A DNA stretch of 64,000 nucleotides from NCBI GenBank assembly GCA_011772495.1, contig WVZL01000010.1, positions 36,816 to 100,815 of the forward strand, written 5' to 3'. Position numbers and translations under genes: made by a program. Shown here piece after piece: positions 1-9,070 of the stretch. Within the stretch, counting starts at the first letter, position 1, and every line of letters starts with the position of its first letter. The notes beneath the pieces were generated by a model. It was not told where the DNA came from and made no database searches. It worked only from the letters and a program-made list of their open reading frames with translations. This DNA is from Candidatus Aminicenantota bacterium (GTDB lineage: Bacteria > Acidobacteriota > Aminicenantia > Aminicenantales > Aminicenantaceae).

Positions 1-645
1 GTTTCTGATGAAGTCTTCAGTATAAGTGGCCTTCTTATAGGGGTGGTCATGGAAGAGGATTCTGAAGAGCTGGTTGTGAGCGGCGAATTCAGGATCTGTT
101 CCCTTTCTGCGGAGTTCGTAGAACAGGATTCTTTTCTCATTGTCAATCTCTCTCCTGGGAAATATTGGTACTAGGATCATTTTGCTCAAGACATCAAGAG
201 CCTCGTCTAAATATTCTTCTAGAAAGGTAAAGGCAAACACGGAATAGTCAAGGAACGTAGAGACCGAAAAATTTCCCCCCACGGACTCGATTATCTCTTC
301 AATACGAGAAGAGGAAAGCTCGAAGGAACCTTTAGTCAACATCGTGGCTGTAAAAGTGGCCAGTCCGGGCAGCTTTTCAGGAGAATGACTCTCTCCAGCC
401 ATGACGACCAGTTGCAAGCTGATGAGCGGTAAGCCCTCTCTACGGGCTACTGCAATACGAAGACCATTGGAAAGAGAAAAAGACTCTATCTTGGGCAGCT
501 TGAGCTCATCGAGAGGTTCAGGAAAGGGAGGAGATCTCCTGTATCTTTCTTGAGATTGAAGAGGGAAGACAAAAATCACGAAGGCCAAAATGAAAAATAA
601 CCCTTGGAATCTCCGTCTTCTCAATTTTTGCTCTAGAGTTTTCAT
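1..645 (-). CDS. M16-family peptidase-like subunit, C-terminal part cut off by window edge
   Basis: This minus-strand frame opens with an ATG at 645 and runs off the left edge, giving about 215 residues. A basic start and one hydrophobic stretch look like a signal peptide, so the product is probably periplasmic. The rest resembles the N-terminal M16 (insulinase/processing peptidase) domain: a strand ending SNGLRIAVARREGLPL, then a helix GLATFTATMLTKGS where active members have HxxEH. That Ala/Thr-rich helix is typical of the non-catalytic partner in two-gene M16B pairs. Its ATG overlaps the stop of the upstream M16 gene as ATGA, so the two are translationally coupled and probably form a heterodimer. 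Fold family is fairly certain; peptidase activity of this chain is unlikely. Confidence 0.85.
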   Translation of the reverse strand, partial: MKTLEQKLRRRRFQGLFFILAFVIFVFPLQSQERYRRSPPFPEPLDELKLPKIESFSLSNGLRIAVARREGLPLISLQLVVMAGESHSPEKLPGLATFTATMLTKGSFELSSSRIEEIIESVGGNFSVSTFLDYSVFAFTFLEEYLDEALDVLSKMILVPIFPRREIDNEKRILFYELRRKGTDPEFAAHNQLFRILFHDHPYKKATYTEDFIRN

Positions 646-2006
646 TTTATTTTAATGTTGAGGACAATCCTGTTGTCAGAGATAAAATACCTGTTGATCA
701 CCCCGATTATATCAATCGCGGACACTCCGAGGTATCTGTTCAACTCTGCGGGCAAGCGCTCCAAAGTCCCCTGAGTAAGATAAATATCAGTCAAAAACAA
801 AGCCCTTTCTAGAAAGGTCGCATATTGGGAGACATAATCCATCTTGAACATATTTTTTGACTTCGTGAGTTCCCTGTCTGAAACATGGGCAGTTTTAAGC
901 CTGTTGATTTCAGAAAGGATAGCCCTGAGGCTTCTCTCGACCATAATTTCATTATTGCAGAGCACGAATAGCTTGAAAGCAGCAAAATCCTTTCTTTTTT
1001 CAATGCCTCCGTTGAAATCGAAAACGATGCGCTCTCTTTTATAAAGCCTCTTATGAAGGCGAGAGCTCTTGCCCCGTAAGAGAATATAATTCAAGATAGA
1101 CAAAGAAAAAAAGTCACCAGGATGTCGCGGAGCGAACCTATAGCCAAGAAAAAAACCTGGAAGGGGAGCGATAGAGTCCTCATGTGTGTAAGAGCCTCGT
1201 TTTTTCTGATCCGATTCAACAGGAGGAGGGGAGGGAATGTCCTTTCCTTTGGGAATTGACTCAAAATATTTTCTTATAAGTTCTTCGGCGCGTCTTCTTT
1301 TAACATTCCCCACTACACAAAGAACAGCATTATTCGGCACATAAAAGGTCGAGTAGAAACTCTTAATATCCTCGATGGTAATTCCTCTGAGATCTTCTCT
1401 AGTGCCGATGACAGGATGGTTGTGGGCGAAACTAGGATAAAAAAGCTTGTCAAAGATAAAAGAGCTCTCCAAGTAAGGATCTGCAGTTTTTCTGTGCTGG
1501 ATTTCTTCAACCAGGGAATCTTTGACTCTCTCTACGTTAGAGTCTTTAATCTCTAAGAATTTCATCCGGTCTGATTCAAGCCAGAGCACTAAGGCGAGTT
1601 GATTCGAGGGAACAGTTTGAAAGAATATAGTTTTTTCTTCGGTGGTGGCTGCGTTTAATGTTCCTCCGATGCGATTAATGTAAAGGATGTGCTGCATACG
1701 GCTTACATTGCTTGAACCCTGAAACATTAAATTTTCCATCAAATAGGCCAAACCTGTTTTTCCTTGTTGTTCGTGAATAGAACCGACATTATAAGCGATA
1801 ACCACAGAAACGATCGGGAGCGAATTATCTTCAGAAAGTATAACCTGCAATCCGTTCCTCAACTGAAAGTGATACACCGGAAAAGGAAGCTCTGCTTGTT
1901 CTTGAGCCTGTAAGGAGGAAATCATTAAAAGAGAGAAAAAGCTCCAAATCAGGGCAACCTTGGTAGGGCAAATTCTATGTTTCCGAAAGTTACACCTAAT
2001 CATCAT
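642..2006 (-). CDS. M16-family zinc peptidase homologue with degenerate zinc motif
   Basis: The 454-residue product starts with a signal peptide ending near LQAQ and is probably periplasmic. It carries the usual two M16 domains: the line VSVVIAYNVGSIHEQQGKTG leads into YLMENLMFQGS, which aligns with the AHLFEHMMFQGS of active M16B enzymes. Both zinc histidines are replaced (Tyr and Asn), while the catalytic-position Glu and the downstream Glu (SLVEEI) remain. In paired M16B proteins this gene would be the catalytic partner of the one that follows it by ATGA overlap, so the pair appears unable to bind zinc normally. A chaperone, binding or scaffold role is possible. An alternative start is the second Met. 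Family assignment is secure; function is not. Confidence 0.88.
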   Translation of the reverse strand: MMIRCNFRKHRICPTKVALIWSFFSLLMISSLQAQEQAELPFPVYHFQLRNGLQVILSEDNSLPIVSVVIAYNVGSIHEQQGKTGLAYLMENLMFQGSSNVSRMQHILYINRIGGTLNAATTEEKTIFFQTVPSNQLALVLWLESDRMKFLEIKDSNVERVKDSLVEEIQHRKTADPYLESSFIFDKLFYPSFAHNHPVIGTREDLRGITIEDIKSFYSTFYVPNNAVLCVVGNVKRRRAEELIRKYFESIPKGKDIPSPPPVESDQKKRGSYTHEDSIAPLPGFFLGYRFAPRHPGDFFSLSILNYILLRGKSSRLHKRLYKRERIVFDFNGGIEKRKDFAAFKLFVLCNNEIMVERSLRAILSEINRLKTAHVSDRELTKSKNMFKMDYVSQYATFLERALFLTDIYLTQGTLERLPAELNRYLGVSAIDIIGVINRYFISDNRIVLNIKIK

Positions 2007-2090
2007 TTTTTAAAATATCATAAATAAAAAAGGAAATTCAAATTTCATTAAGAAACATCAGGCCTCTTTCTATAACAAAAAAATAAAAAT

Positions 2091-2168
2091 GGGGACGGTT
2101 CTATTTTTTTAAACAGAAAGCCTAGCACCATGAGATAAAGGTAATAATAAAAAAATAGAACCGTTCCC
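2091..2168. repeat. Short inverted-repeat element, family A, copy 1
   Basis: The ends are GGGGACGGTTCTATTTTTTT on the left and its near-perfect inverse (one mismatch) on the right, around about 38 bases of interior. It fills most of the 253-base gap between the M16 gene and metK. The second copy lies at 10904-11033. The left end is preceded by ATAAAAAT, whereas the right end, read inward, is preceded by ATAGGGA; copy 2 has the same two end types swapped, so the copies lie in opposite orientation. Repeats with this kind of end are, from memory, associated with REP-type tyrosine transposases in other genomes; no transposase is present here. Confidence 0.8.
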
Positions 2169-2259
2169 TATCTGTCCTATCTGCTATTCCGGGCTCTATA
2201 TTGAAAATAGGATTTCTTTATGTTATTGTTTTCTGCTAAGAAATCGAGGGAGTCGTCCT

Positions 2260-3426
2260 ATGAGTAAACAAGGATCACATTTATTCACCTCTGAATCAGT
2301 AACCGAGGGGCATCCTGATAAGGTCTGCGATCAAATCTCTGATGCGATTCTAGATGATCTTCTGGCTCAAGATCCCCAGAGCAGGGTGGCTTGTGAGACT
2401 CTAGTCACTACCGGACTCGTCCTTATTGCCGGAGAAATTACTACCAATGGTTATTGTGAGTTCCAGAAAATAGTCAGAAGCACTGTCAAAGAAATTGGCT
2501 ATACAAGTGCCAAGTACGGTTTTGATTACGAAACATGCAGTGTTATCTCTACCATTCATGAACAGTCGCCCGATATTGCAATGGGAGTCGATGAAACAGA
2601 AGACCATGAGCAAGGCGCAGGCGACCAAGGGATAATGTTTGGCTATGCCTGTCGAGAAACCGAGGAATTCATGCCCATGCCAATCATGATGTCTCACAAA
2701 CTTGCCAGACGATTGGCTCAAGCGAGAAAGGAAAAAATCTTGGAGTACCTCAGGCCTGATGGCAAAACCCAGGTGACAATTGAGTATGACGGAAAGATTC
2801 CCAAAAGAGTAGAGGCGGTAGTCATTGCTGCCCAGCATAATAAAGATGTGGAAATGAACGAATTTAGAGAAGATATCAAGGAAGTTGTCATAAAAAAAAT
2901 CATCCCTTTAGAAATGATTGACAAAAAAACAAAAATCCACATCAACCAAACAGGCCGGTTTGAACAGGGAGGACCTTTGGCGGATTCCGGCCTCACGGGC
3001 CGAAAAATCATTGTCGACACTTATGGAGGTGTTGGAAGCCATGGAGGAGGATGCTTCTCCGGAAAAGATCCTTCCAAAGTTGACCGGTCAGGTTCATACA
3101 TGGCCCGTTATATCGCTAAAAATATGGTCGCCGCCGGCATAGCTGATAAATTGGAAGTTCAATTGGCTTATGCTATCGGAGTGTCTCATCCTGTCTCGAT
3201 AATGGTCGATAGCTTCGGGACATCGCAAATTTCAGAGGATAAAATCAAAGAGTTGATCAGAGCCCATTTTGATCTTACTCCCAAAGGAATGATCACGAGC
3301 TTGAATCTTCTCCGTCCCATATATAAACAAACAGCCTGTTACGGCCATTTCGGACGCCACGAAGAAGAATTTACTTGGGAAAGGCTGGATAAGGTCAAGG
3401 CTTTGAAAGAGGATGCATCGCTCTAA
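2260..3426 (+). CDS. metK: S-adenosylmethionine synthetase
   Basis: The enzyme makes S-adenosylmethionine from methionine and ATP in the cytoplasm. The 388 residues match the family's usual length. GHPDK at about 17-21, GAGDQG at 119-124 and the phosphate-binding [10 protein letters not shown] near residue 264 are all present; the last usually reads GGGAFSGKDP. The ATG at 2260 follows GAGGGAG with a suitable gap. ahcY lies 138 bases downstream on the same strand, so synthesis of SAM and removal of its product S-adenosylhomocysteine are linked. No SAM riboswitch was recognised in the upstream gap, which is occupied by a family A repeat. Confidence 0.97.
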   Translation: MSKQGSHLFTSESVTEGHPDKVCDQISDAILDDLLAQDPQSRVACETLVTTGLVLIAGEITTNGYCEFQKIVRSTVKEIGYTSAKYGFDYETCSVISTIHEQSPDIAMGVDETEDHEQGAGDQGIMFGYACRETEEFMPMPIMMSHKLARRLAQARKEKILEYLRPDGKTQVTIEYDGKIPKRVEAVVIAAQHNKDVEMNEFREDIKEVVIKKIIPLEMIDKKTKIHINQTGRFEQGGPLADSGLTGRKIIVDTYGGVGSHGGGCFSGKDPSKVDRSGSYMARYIAKNMVAAGIADKLEVQLAYAIGVSHPVSIMVDSFGTSQISEDKIKELIRAHFDLTPKGMITSLNLLRPIYKQTACYGHFGRHEEEFTWERLDKVKALKEDASL

Positions 3427-3564
3427 TGAGCGGCTCTTTAAGAACGTCAGGCAGAGATAAAAAAGTATATAATAAAAGCTGGATTATGATTGACAATCCT
3501 TGGACTTAAGAGCAAAGGATTAATCTAAAAGAAAAAACACTGAATACAATAAAAGGAAAAGGCC

Positions 3565-4821
3565 ATGGAATACGATGTAAAAGATTTAGCCCTCGCTTCA
3601 AAGGGAAAACTAAAGATGGAATGGGCAGGAAGATACATGCCTGTTCTCCGGTCTTTGAAGGATAAATTCGCTAAAGAAAAACCCCTTCTAGGGATAAGAA
3701 TTTCAGCTTGCCTCCATGTCACAAGCGAGACAGGAAACTTGATGGATGTCCTCAAGACAGGCGGGGCTAAAGTCGCGCTCACCGCGTCTAATCCTTTGAG
3801 TACTCAAGATGATGTAGCTGCTGCTCTAGTGAAATATTACAAAATTCCTGTTTTTGCCATCAAAGGAGAAGACAACAAGACTTATTATAAACACATCAAT
3901 CAAGCTCTGAGCCACAGGCCTCAAATAACTATGGATGATGGGGCAGATTTGGTTTTCACGGTCCATTCCAAGCGAAAGGATTTGCTCAAAGACATCATCG
4001 GAGGGACCGAAGAAACAACGACTGGGGTTATTCGCTTGAAGAGTATGGCCTTAAAGAAGGTCCTCTCCTATCCTATTATTGCCGTAAATGATGCCAACAC
4101 CAAGCATCTTTTTGACAACCGCTATGGCACAGGACAAAGCACTATGGACGGGATTCTCCGGGCGACCAACATTCTCATAGCCGGTTTGAATTTTGTTATT
4201 TCCGGCTATGGATGGTGTGGTCGTGGAGTGGCCATGAGGGCAAGAGGTGCTGGGGCTAAAGTCATTGTCTGTGAGGTTGACCCACTCAGAGCCTTAGAAG
4301 CGGTCATGGATGGATTTCAGGTCATGTCCTTAGAGGAAGCCACAAAATTCGGCGATATATTCATCACCGTAACTGGAGATAAGAATGTGATCACTCGAAG
4401 GCATTTTATGAAAATGAAGGATGGGGCAGTAATTGCCAATTCTGGCCACTTCAATGTTGAAATCGATATTCCTGCTTTAGAAAGCCTGTCTAGAGAAAAG
4501 AGAAAAATCCGAGAATTTGTTGAAGAATACACGTTAAAAAGTGGGAAGAAAATCTACCTCCTCGCCGAGGGCCGTTTGATCAACCTGGCAGCTGCCGAAG
4601 GACATCCGGCCACAGTCATGGATATGAGTTTTGCCAATCAAACTCTTTGCGCGGCATATCTTTGTAAAGAGAAAGGAAAGCTGCAGAAAAAGGTCTTCCC
4701 AGTTCCCAGAGAAATCGATGAAGAAATTGCCAGGATGAAACTGAAATCCATGGGAGTGAAGATCGACCGTTTGACTGCAGAGCAAAAAAGATATCTGACT
4801 GATTGGAAAGAGGGGACTTGA
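3565..4821 (+). CDS. ahcY: Adenosylhomocysteinase
   Basis: The NAD-dependent enzyme splits S-adenosylhomocysteine into adenosine and homocysteine, closing the SAM cycle started by metK. The product has 418 residues, the shorter form common in archaea and Thermotoga. Visible signatures are the substrate-site segment MDDGADL (about 123-129), [18 protein letters not shown] (about 175-192) with the catalytic Lys and Asp, and the Rossmann loop GYGWCGRG (about 214-221). The start follows AAAAGGAAAAGGCC. In some methanogens close homologues use S-inosylhomocysteine instead, which sequence reading alone cannot exclude. Its stop abuts the stop of the convergent TPR gene. Confidence 0.96.
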   Translation: MEYDVKDLALASKGKLKMEWAGRYMPVLRSLKDKFAKEKPLLGIRISACLHVTSETGNLMDVLKTGGAKVALTASNPLSTQDDVAAALVKYYKIPVFAIKGEDNKTYYKHINQALSHRPQITMDDGADLVFTVHSKRKDLLKDIIGGTEETTTGVIRLKSMALKKVLSYPIIAVNDANTKHLFDNRYGTGQSTMDGILRATNILIAGLNFVISGYGWCGRGVAMRARGAGAKVIVCEVDPLRALEAVMDGFQVMSLEEATKFGDIFITVTGDKNVITRRHFMKMKDGAVIANSGHFNVEIDIPALESLSREKRKIREFVEEYTLKSGKKIYLLAEGRLINLAAAEGHPATVMDMSFANQTLCAAYLCKEKGKLQKKVFPVPREIDEEIARMKLKSMGVKIDRLTAEQKRYLTDWKEGT

Positions 4822-5595
4822 TCAGTTTTTCTTCTGTTCTTGTATTATTCGCAAATACTGATTGATATTTTCTTTCGTTTCTGGGTCTGTCACTCGGGGA
4901 AGTATCTTTTCAAAGATCTGTTTGGCTGGGTCGTATTTTTTATTCTTGAACAGAGCGACAGCCAGGTCAAAGTTGAAATGGATTTCCTCAGGGATAATTT
5001 GCAAAGCTTTTTCATAGCTCAAAATGGCCTCAGGTAGCTTGTTTTGCTTTTCTAAGATACGGCCTTTGAGATTGTAAGCCATTGCGAACCGGATATTTTC
5101 TTGGACTGCTTTCTGGATGTGATCAAGAGCTTTTTCATTTTTTCCTTGAATATAATAAAGATTGGCCAAGTTATAGTGAGCATTCTCCTTGGAGGGATAT
5201 TTCTCATCTGCCAGAACTTTTTGGAATTCTTCTTCGGCTTTGTCTATAAATCCCATCTCTTGGTAAATCATTCCTAGATTGTTATGGGCTTCGGTAAAGT
5301 TAGGATTGATCTGCAGGCATTTCTGGAAGTTTTGTAAGGATTGCCTTAGATTTCCTTTCATAGAATGAGCGAAACCAAGGGCATTAAAGGCAAGATGATT
5401 GCGTGGATTAAGGGAAAGGGATTTATGAAGAAATTTAATGGCTTCATCAGGATTGCCGTTATCAAGATAATACAATCCTAGGTTGTACTGATAATGCGGA
5501 TCTTTTTCCCTTTCCATCTCTATTCTTTTCTGGGCAGAAATGCAAAAGACTAAATTCAAAGCAATGATGAAAAGAAATATTACCCTCAATTTCAT
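4822..5595 (-). CDS. Secreted tetratricopeptide-repeat protein
   Basis: The 257-residue product begins with a hydrophobic signal sequence (MKLRVIFLFIIALNLVFC) and then consists of about six TPR units, each of 34 residues with the usual A/G/Y/A/P pattern, for example NLGLYYLDNGNPDEAIKFL. It resembles PilF/PilW-type pilotins and other periplasmic TPR scaffolds, but the Cys region (LVFC) is a poor lipobox, so a lipoprotein anchor is doubtful. It is the last gene of the minus-strand run from rimO, 60 bases after gpsA, and may be a separate unit. Its stop meets the ahcY stop tail to tail with no terminator between them. A protein-binding role is expected; the partner is unknown. Confidence 0.85.
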   Translation of the reverse strand: MKLRVIFLFIIALNLVFCISAQKRIEMEREKDPHYQYNLGLYYLDNGNPDEAIKFLHKSLSLNPRNHLAFNALGFAHSMKGNLRQSLQNFQKCLQINPNFTEAHNNLGMIYQEMGFIDKAEEEFQKVLADEKYPSKENAHYNLANLYYIQGKNEKALDHIQKAVQENIRFAMAYNLKGRILEKQNKLPEAILSYEKALQIIPEEIHFNFDLAVALFKNKKYDPAKQIFEKILPRVTDPETKENINQYLRIIQEQKKN

Positions 5596-5655
5596 GTTCG
5601 ACCCTCCATTCTCGTTATTCTTCTTAATGTTCTTTGTGTCCTTATTTCCTCTATT

Positions 5656-6645
5656 TTACTCATCTTTGAGCTTTCTTGAAAGAAGCTCTTGTAAGGCGAC
5701 TTTAGGATTTTTATTTTCATACAGGACTTGGTAGACTTTTTCACATATCGGAAGCTCGACCTTTTCCCGAGCCGCCAGCTGGTGGACAGATAAAGTGGTG
5801 GTTACTCCCTCAGCGACCATCTTCATTTCAGACATGATTTTCTCTAGAGCTTTTCCCTTTCCCAGCTCCACACCAACATGACGATTACGGCTCATCTCAC
5901 CAGTGCAAGTGAGCACCAGGTCTCCCATACCAGCCAAACCAGCAAAGGTTTGGATCTCTGCTCCTAGCTTCAATCCTAACCGGGACATCTCGGCTAAGCC
6001 CCTGGTGATCAAGGCAGCCATAGAATTATGGCCGAATTCTAAAGAGCTCGAGATACCAGCAGCTATGGCGATTACATTTTTCAAGGCTCCGCAAAGCTCG
6101 ACTCCGATTATATCTTTACTCGCATAAGACCTGAAGTAAAGACTGGAGATGAAATGCTGAACTTTCCGAGCTAGCGTCAGGTCTTTAGATGCGATAACCA
6201 CTGCTGTCGGATGCTCTTCGATAACTTCTTTGGCAAAGCTTGGTCCGGAGAGAACAGCGATTCCTTGATCTGGAGAAAAGACTTCTTCCATGATTTCACT
6301 CATTCTCTTAAGGGAATTTTCTTCGATCCCTTTGGTCAAGCTGACAATGATTTGGTCAGGCTTAATCAAAGGAGCAATATTCTCGTATATTTTACGGCAG
6401 AACTTTGAGGGAACAGCTATAAAAACGATCTCAGCCGAGATTAGGGCTCCTTTGAATTCATTGAAGAAGGAAACCGTGGGCGGGAACATAATGCCAGGCA
6501 AAAAGACTTTATTTTCTCGGTTTTTCTGGGCTTCCTCGAAAATGTCCTGTTCTCTTATCCAAAGCTGAGTTTCAATATCCAGGCGCCCTAAATGGACAGT
6601 AAAGGCGCTGCCCCAGGTTCCGGCGCCGATAATGCTTGCTTTCAT
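5656..6645 (-). CDS. gpsA: Glycerol-3-phosphate dehydrogenase (NAD(P)+)
   Basis: This cytoplasmic enzyme reduces dihydroxyacetone phosphate to sn-glycerol-3-phosphate, the backbone for phospholipids. The 329 residues start with the Rossmann loop GAGTWGSAF. SLTKGIE and VLSGPSFAKEV follow near residues 103-145, and the catalytic Lys lies in GALKNVIAIAAG. The C-terminal helical domain contains GLAGMGDLVLTCTG and the substrate-loop SRNRHVG. The start codon overlaps the plsY stop by four bases (ATGA), so it is coupled to the next enzyme of the same pathway. Length and motifs are complete. Confidence 0.97.
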   Translation of the reverse strand: MKASIIGAGTWGSAFTVHLGRLDIETQLWIREQDIFEEAQKNRENKVFLPGIMFPPTVSFFNEFKGALISAEIVFIAVPSKFCRKIYENIAPLIKPDQIIVSLTKGIEENSLKRMSEIMEEVFSPDQGIAVLSGPSFAKEVIEEHPTAVVIASKDLTLARKVQHFISSLYFRSYASKDIIGVELCGALKNVIAIAAGISSSLEFGHNSMAALITRGLAEMSRLGLKLGAEIQTFAGLAGMGDLVLTCTGEMSRNRHVGVELGKGKALEKIMSEMKMVAEGVTTTLSVHQLAAREKVELPICEKVYQVLYENKNPKVALQELLSRKLKDE

Positions 6646-7232
6646 TTTTCTTTTTCTCCGAATTTTCTTTCTGTCCCTTGAATGAGGCGTTTAATATTTC
6701 CGGCGTGCCTGGCTGCGATCAAGATAGAGATAGCCATACTTAGGAAAAGCGTCTCCTCTCCTTTATGGAAGATCATAATCAGGAAGGGATAAGAAAGTAT
6801 CGATAAAAGAGAGCCAAGGGAAACATAACGACTGATGGCAATGACGATGATAAAAATAGCCAGGCTGATGAGAAATGGTTTGAAGGCCAAGATTATAAAA
6901 ACACCCACAGTGGTAGCGACCCCTTTTCCTCCCTTGAACTTAAGGTAGGCAGGAAAACAATGGCCTAGGACTGCCAGAAAACCAGCTAGGATGGCTATTC
7001 TCAGATCAGAAAATAATTGTAGAGCAAGATAGGCTGGAACAGCTCCCTTTAAAATATCAACCAGAATAGCTGGTAAAGCCAGTTTCCAGCCTTTAAGCCG
7101 GAAAAGGTTGGTGGCTCCTGTGCTGCCGCTGCCGAAGTTGCGAATATCCTTTTTATCGGTGATCCAAAAAAAGAGATACCCAGTAGGGATGGTTCCGAGA
7201 AAATATGAAAAGAGCAGAAAAAGTATCTTCAT
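6642..7232 (-). CDS. plsY: Acyl-phosphate glycerol-3-phosphate acyltransferase
   Basis: PlsY moves an acyl group from acyl phosphate to glycerol-3-phosphate in the inner membrane, giving lysophosphatidate. The 196-residue protein is hydrophobic with about five to seven membrane segments and shows the three family motifs: GSGSTGATNLFR near 35-46, GHCFPAYLKFKGGKGVAT near 91-108, and the C-terminal RHAGNIKRLIQGTE. It overlaps gpsA, which makes its substrate, and thpR upstream, each by four bases. The short Lys/Glu-rich tail is unremarkable. Confidence 0.96.
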   Translation of the reverse strand: MKILFLLFSYFLGTIPTGYLFFWITDKKDIRNFGSGSTGATNLFRLKGWKLALPAILVDILKGAVPAYLALQLFSDLRIAILAGFLAVLGHCFPAYLKFKGGKGVATTVGVFIILAFKPFLISLAIFIIVIAISRYVSLGSLLSILSYPFLIMIFHKGEETLFLSMAISILIAARHAGNIKRLIQGTERKFGEKEK

Positions 7233-7786
7233 TTTAGCTGATGTTCCGAAAGAGCCTTGTATTCAGCACCTGAAGGTTTCAGGATGCTCTGAAAGAGTGT
7301 AATTTTCTTGACAGTCATTTCTCCAAAAACGGATTCCTGATGACTTTCAAGCTCGCGCATTGTTTCCTGAATGGATGAAGGGAATTTTACCCGGCCCAGG
7401 GTCAAATGGGGGTGGAAGTCTCTTTTTTCCTCAGCAAACCCAATTTTTTGAAGTTCTCTTTCGAGAGTCTGCTGGAGAGAGGTTAAAGCTTCATCGGCCT
7501 CAACTCCTGTCCACAAGACCCTTGGATTCTTCTTTTTGGCAGGAAAATAGCCTGTGCCCGTTATTTTTAAGAAGAAAGGTTGGTAATTCCTGACGACTTT
7601 TTCCAGGATGTTTTTGATTTCTGGAACCCTCTCCTTATCGATTTCCCCGAGAAACTTCAAAGTCAAGTGCATGGCCTCCCGTCTTACCCACCTAATGTTT
7701 TGATGTCTTTCCCTCAATTTGTCAATCAAAGCTGAAAGAGCTTCTTTTATTTCTGTATCAAGGTCTATGGCAATAAAAGTTCTCAT
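7229..7786 (-). CDS. thpR: RNA 2',3'-cyclic phosphodiesterase (2H family)
   Basis: The product opens 2',3'-cyclic phosphates on RNA ends and was formerly called 2'-5' RNA ligase. Its 185 residues carry the two HxTx motifs of the 2H phosphoesterase fold: HLTLKFLGE near residue 42 and HPHLTLGRV near residue 125. The N-terminal MRTFIAIDLD is typical. It sits between cinA (18-base gap) and plsY (ATGA overlap). A cinA-thpR pair is common in bacteria, often followed by recA; here the following gene is plsY instead. Confidence 0.93.
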   Translation of the reverse strand: MRTFIAIDLDTEIKEALSALIDKLRERHQNIRWVRREAMHLTLKFLGEIDKERVPEIKNILEKVVRNYQPFFLKITGTGYFPAKKKNPRVLWTGVEADEALTSLQQTLERELQKIGFAEEKRDFHPHLTLGRVKFPSSIQETMRELESHQESVFGEMTVKKITLFQSILKPSGAEYKALSEHQLK

Positions 7787-7804
7787 TTATTTTTTATTCC
7801 TCTT

Positions 7805-9070
7805 TTAAGATTTGTGTTTTTTTTGAAGACGTTCCCGCAGCATATCCAGTGCTATCTGGCTGGCTTGAAATTTTATTTTTTCTCTGTTTCCAAGGAATCT
7901 ATTTTTCACTACTTCTATTCCATTTTCCCAGGCCAGAGCTATGTACACAAGACCAACAGGCTTCTGCGGCGAGCCGCCGCTCGGTCCAGCTATTCCTGTT
8001 ATTCCCAGGCCATAATGGGACTCAGCTTTTTCCCTAATTCCTCGGGCCATTGCCTGAGCCACTTCAGAGCTTACAGCTCCCTGTTGTATTAGGATGGCAG
8101 GTTTCACGCCTAAAGCATCGATTTTTGCCTGGTTGCTGTAGGCCACAATCCCTTGAAGAAAATAATATGAACTTCCTGGAACATTGGTGATACGGTCTCC
8201 GAGAAGACCTCCTGTGCAAGATTCGGCCACAGCTAGCGTCTTCTTTTGACTTCGCAAAAGCCTGCCTACGACTTCTTCTAGCTCTTCTCCATTGCTGGAA
8301 AAGACATGGTCCTTGAGCCTCTCCAATATTTTTTTCTCTAGCCTACTCACTCGGTTTTTGGCCTGAGCCAGACTTTTTTCAGAGCGGGCAGTCAGATGGA
8401 TTTCTATTTGTCCAGGGCAAGCCAGAGTTGAAATCTGTAAAGAGGAGTCCTCAGGATAAAGTTTAGTGATGAAGGTTTCTGTTTGAGATTCGGTCAGAGA
8501 AGCGGTTTTGATGACTTTGCGGAACACATGAAAACGGCTGAGTTTTTGAAGTCGAGGCCAGACAGATTCTTCAAACATGGGTTTGAGTTCATGGGGAGGC
8601 CCGGGCAGAAGACCAATGATCTGTTGTTCTTTTTCTAGCCATATGCCCGGAGCTGTTCCGTTCTTGTTTTTCAAGGCTGCGGCGCCCTCGATAATATAGG
8701 CCTGTTTCCTGTTTACGGCGGGCATGGAGAGTCCTCGGCGCTTGAACCTTTCCTCAATCTTTTTGAGTATATTTTTATGGAATAAAAGCTTCCTATGAAG
8801 GGCCTCAGCAAATGCTTCCCGTGTTCTATCATCCTTGGTGGGACCCAGACCGCCCGTGGCTATTATGATTTGAGAACGGGATAAGGCTTCGTTTATGGCC
8901 CTGAGCAGATTCTCTCTATCATCTCCCACCACCGACTTAAACGAGACCTCCATTCCCAAGTCGTTCAGGCGCTGAGTGAGATATTGAGAGTTGGTCTCTT
9001 GAAAATAGGGAGTGAGAAGCTCTGAGCCAATGGTGAGAATTTCAATTTTAGAGTCCTTTCTTAGTCTCAT
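7805..9070 (-). CDS. cinA: CinA-family protein (nicotinamide nucleotide amidase / MoaB-like)
   Basis: The 421-residue protein has two domains. The N-terminal half is MoaB/MogA-like (TIGSELL, ATGGLGPTKDDRTREA, GLLPGPPHEL). The C-terminal half is PncC-like nicotinamide mononucleotide deamidase (AVAESCTGGLLGDRITNVPG, GITGIAGPSGGSPQKPVGLVY). The family recycles NMN or ADP-ribose products in the pyridine nucleotide salvage cycle. The start overlaps the pgpA stop by four bases. The two-domain length is normal. Confidence 0.94.
   Translation of the reverse strand: MRLRKDSKIEILTIGSELLTPYFQETNSQYLTQRLNDLGMEVSFKSVVGDDRENLLRAINEALSRSQIIIATGGLGPTKDDRTREAFAEALHRKLLFHKNILKKIEERFKRRGLSMPAVNRKQAYIIEGAAALKNKNGTAPGIWLEKEQQIIGLLPGPPHELKPMFEESVWPRLQKLSRFHVFRKVIKTASLTESQTETFITKLYPEDSSLQISTLACPGQIEIHLTARSEKSLAQAKNRVSRLEKKILERLKDHVFSSNGEELEEVVGRLLRSQKKTLAVAESCTGGLLGDRITNVPGSSYYFLQGIVAYSNQAKIDALGVKPAILIQQGAVSSEVAQAMARGIREKAESHYGLGITGIAGPSGGSPQKPVGLVYIALAWENGIEVVKNRFLGNREKIKFQASQIALDMLRERLQKKHKS

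Noticed and set aside
2169..2259. Possible SAM riboswitch before metK
   Set aside because: No conserved SAM-I, SAM-II or SAM-IV core bases could be found; the gap is mostly a mobile repeat.
3488..3525. Hairpin AATCCTT/AAGGATT in the metK-ahcY gap
   Set aside because: Only seven base pairs with a 13-base loop and no T run; not recognisable as a SAM or SAH riboswitch.
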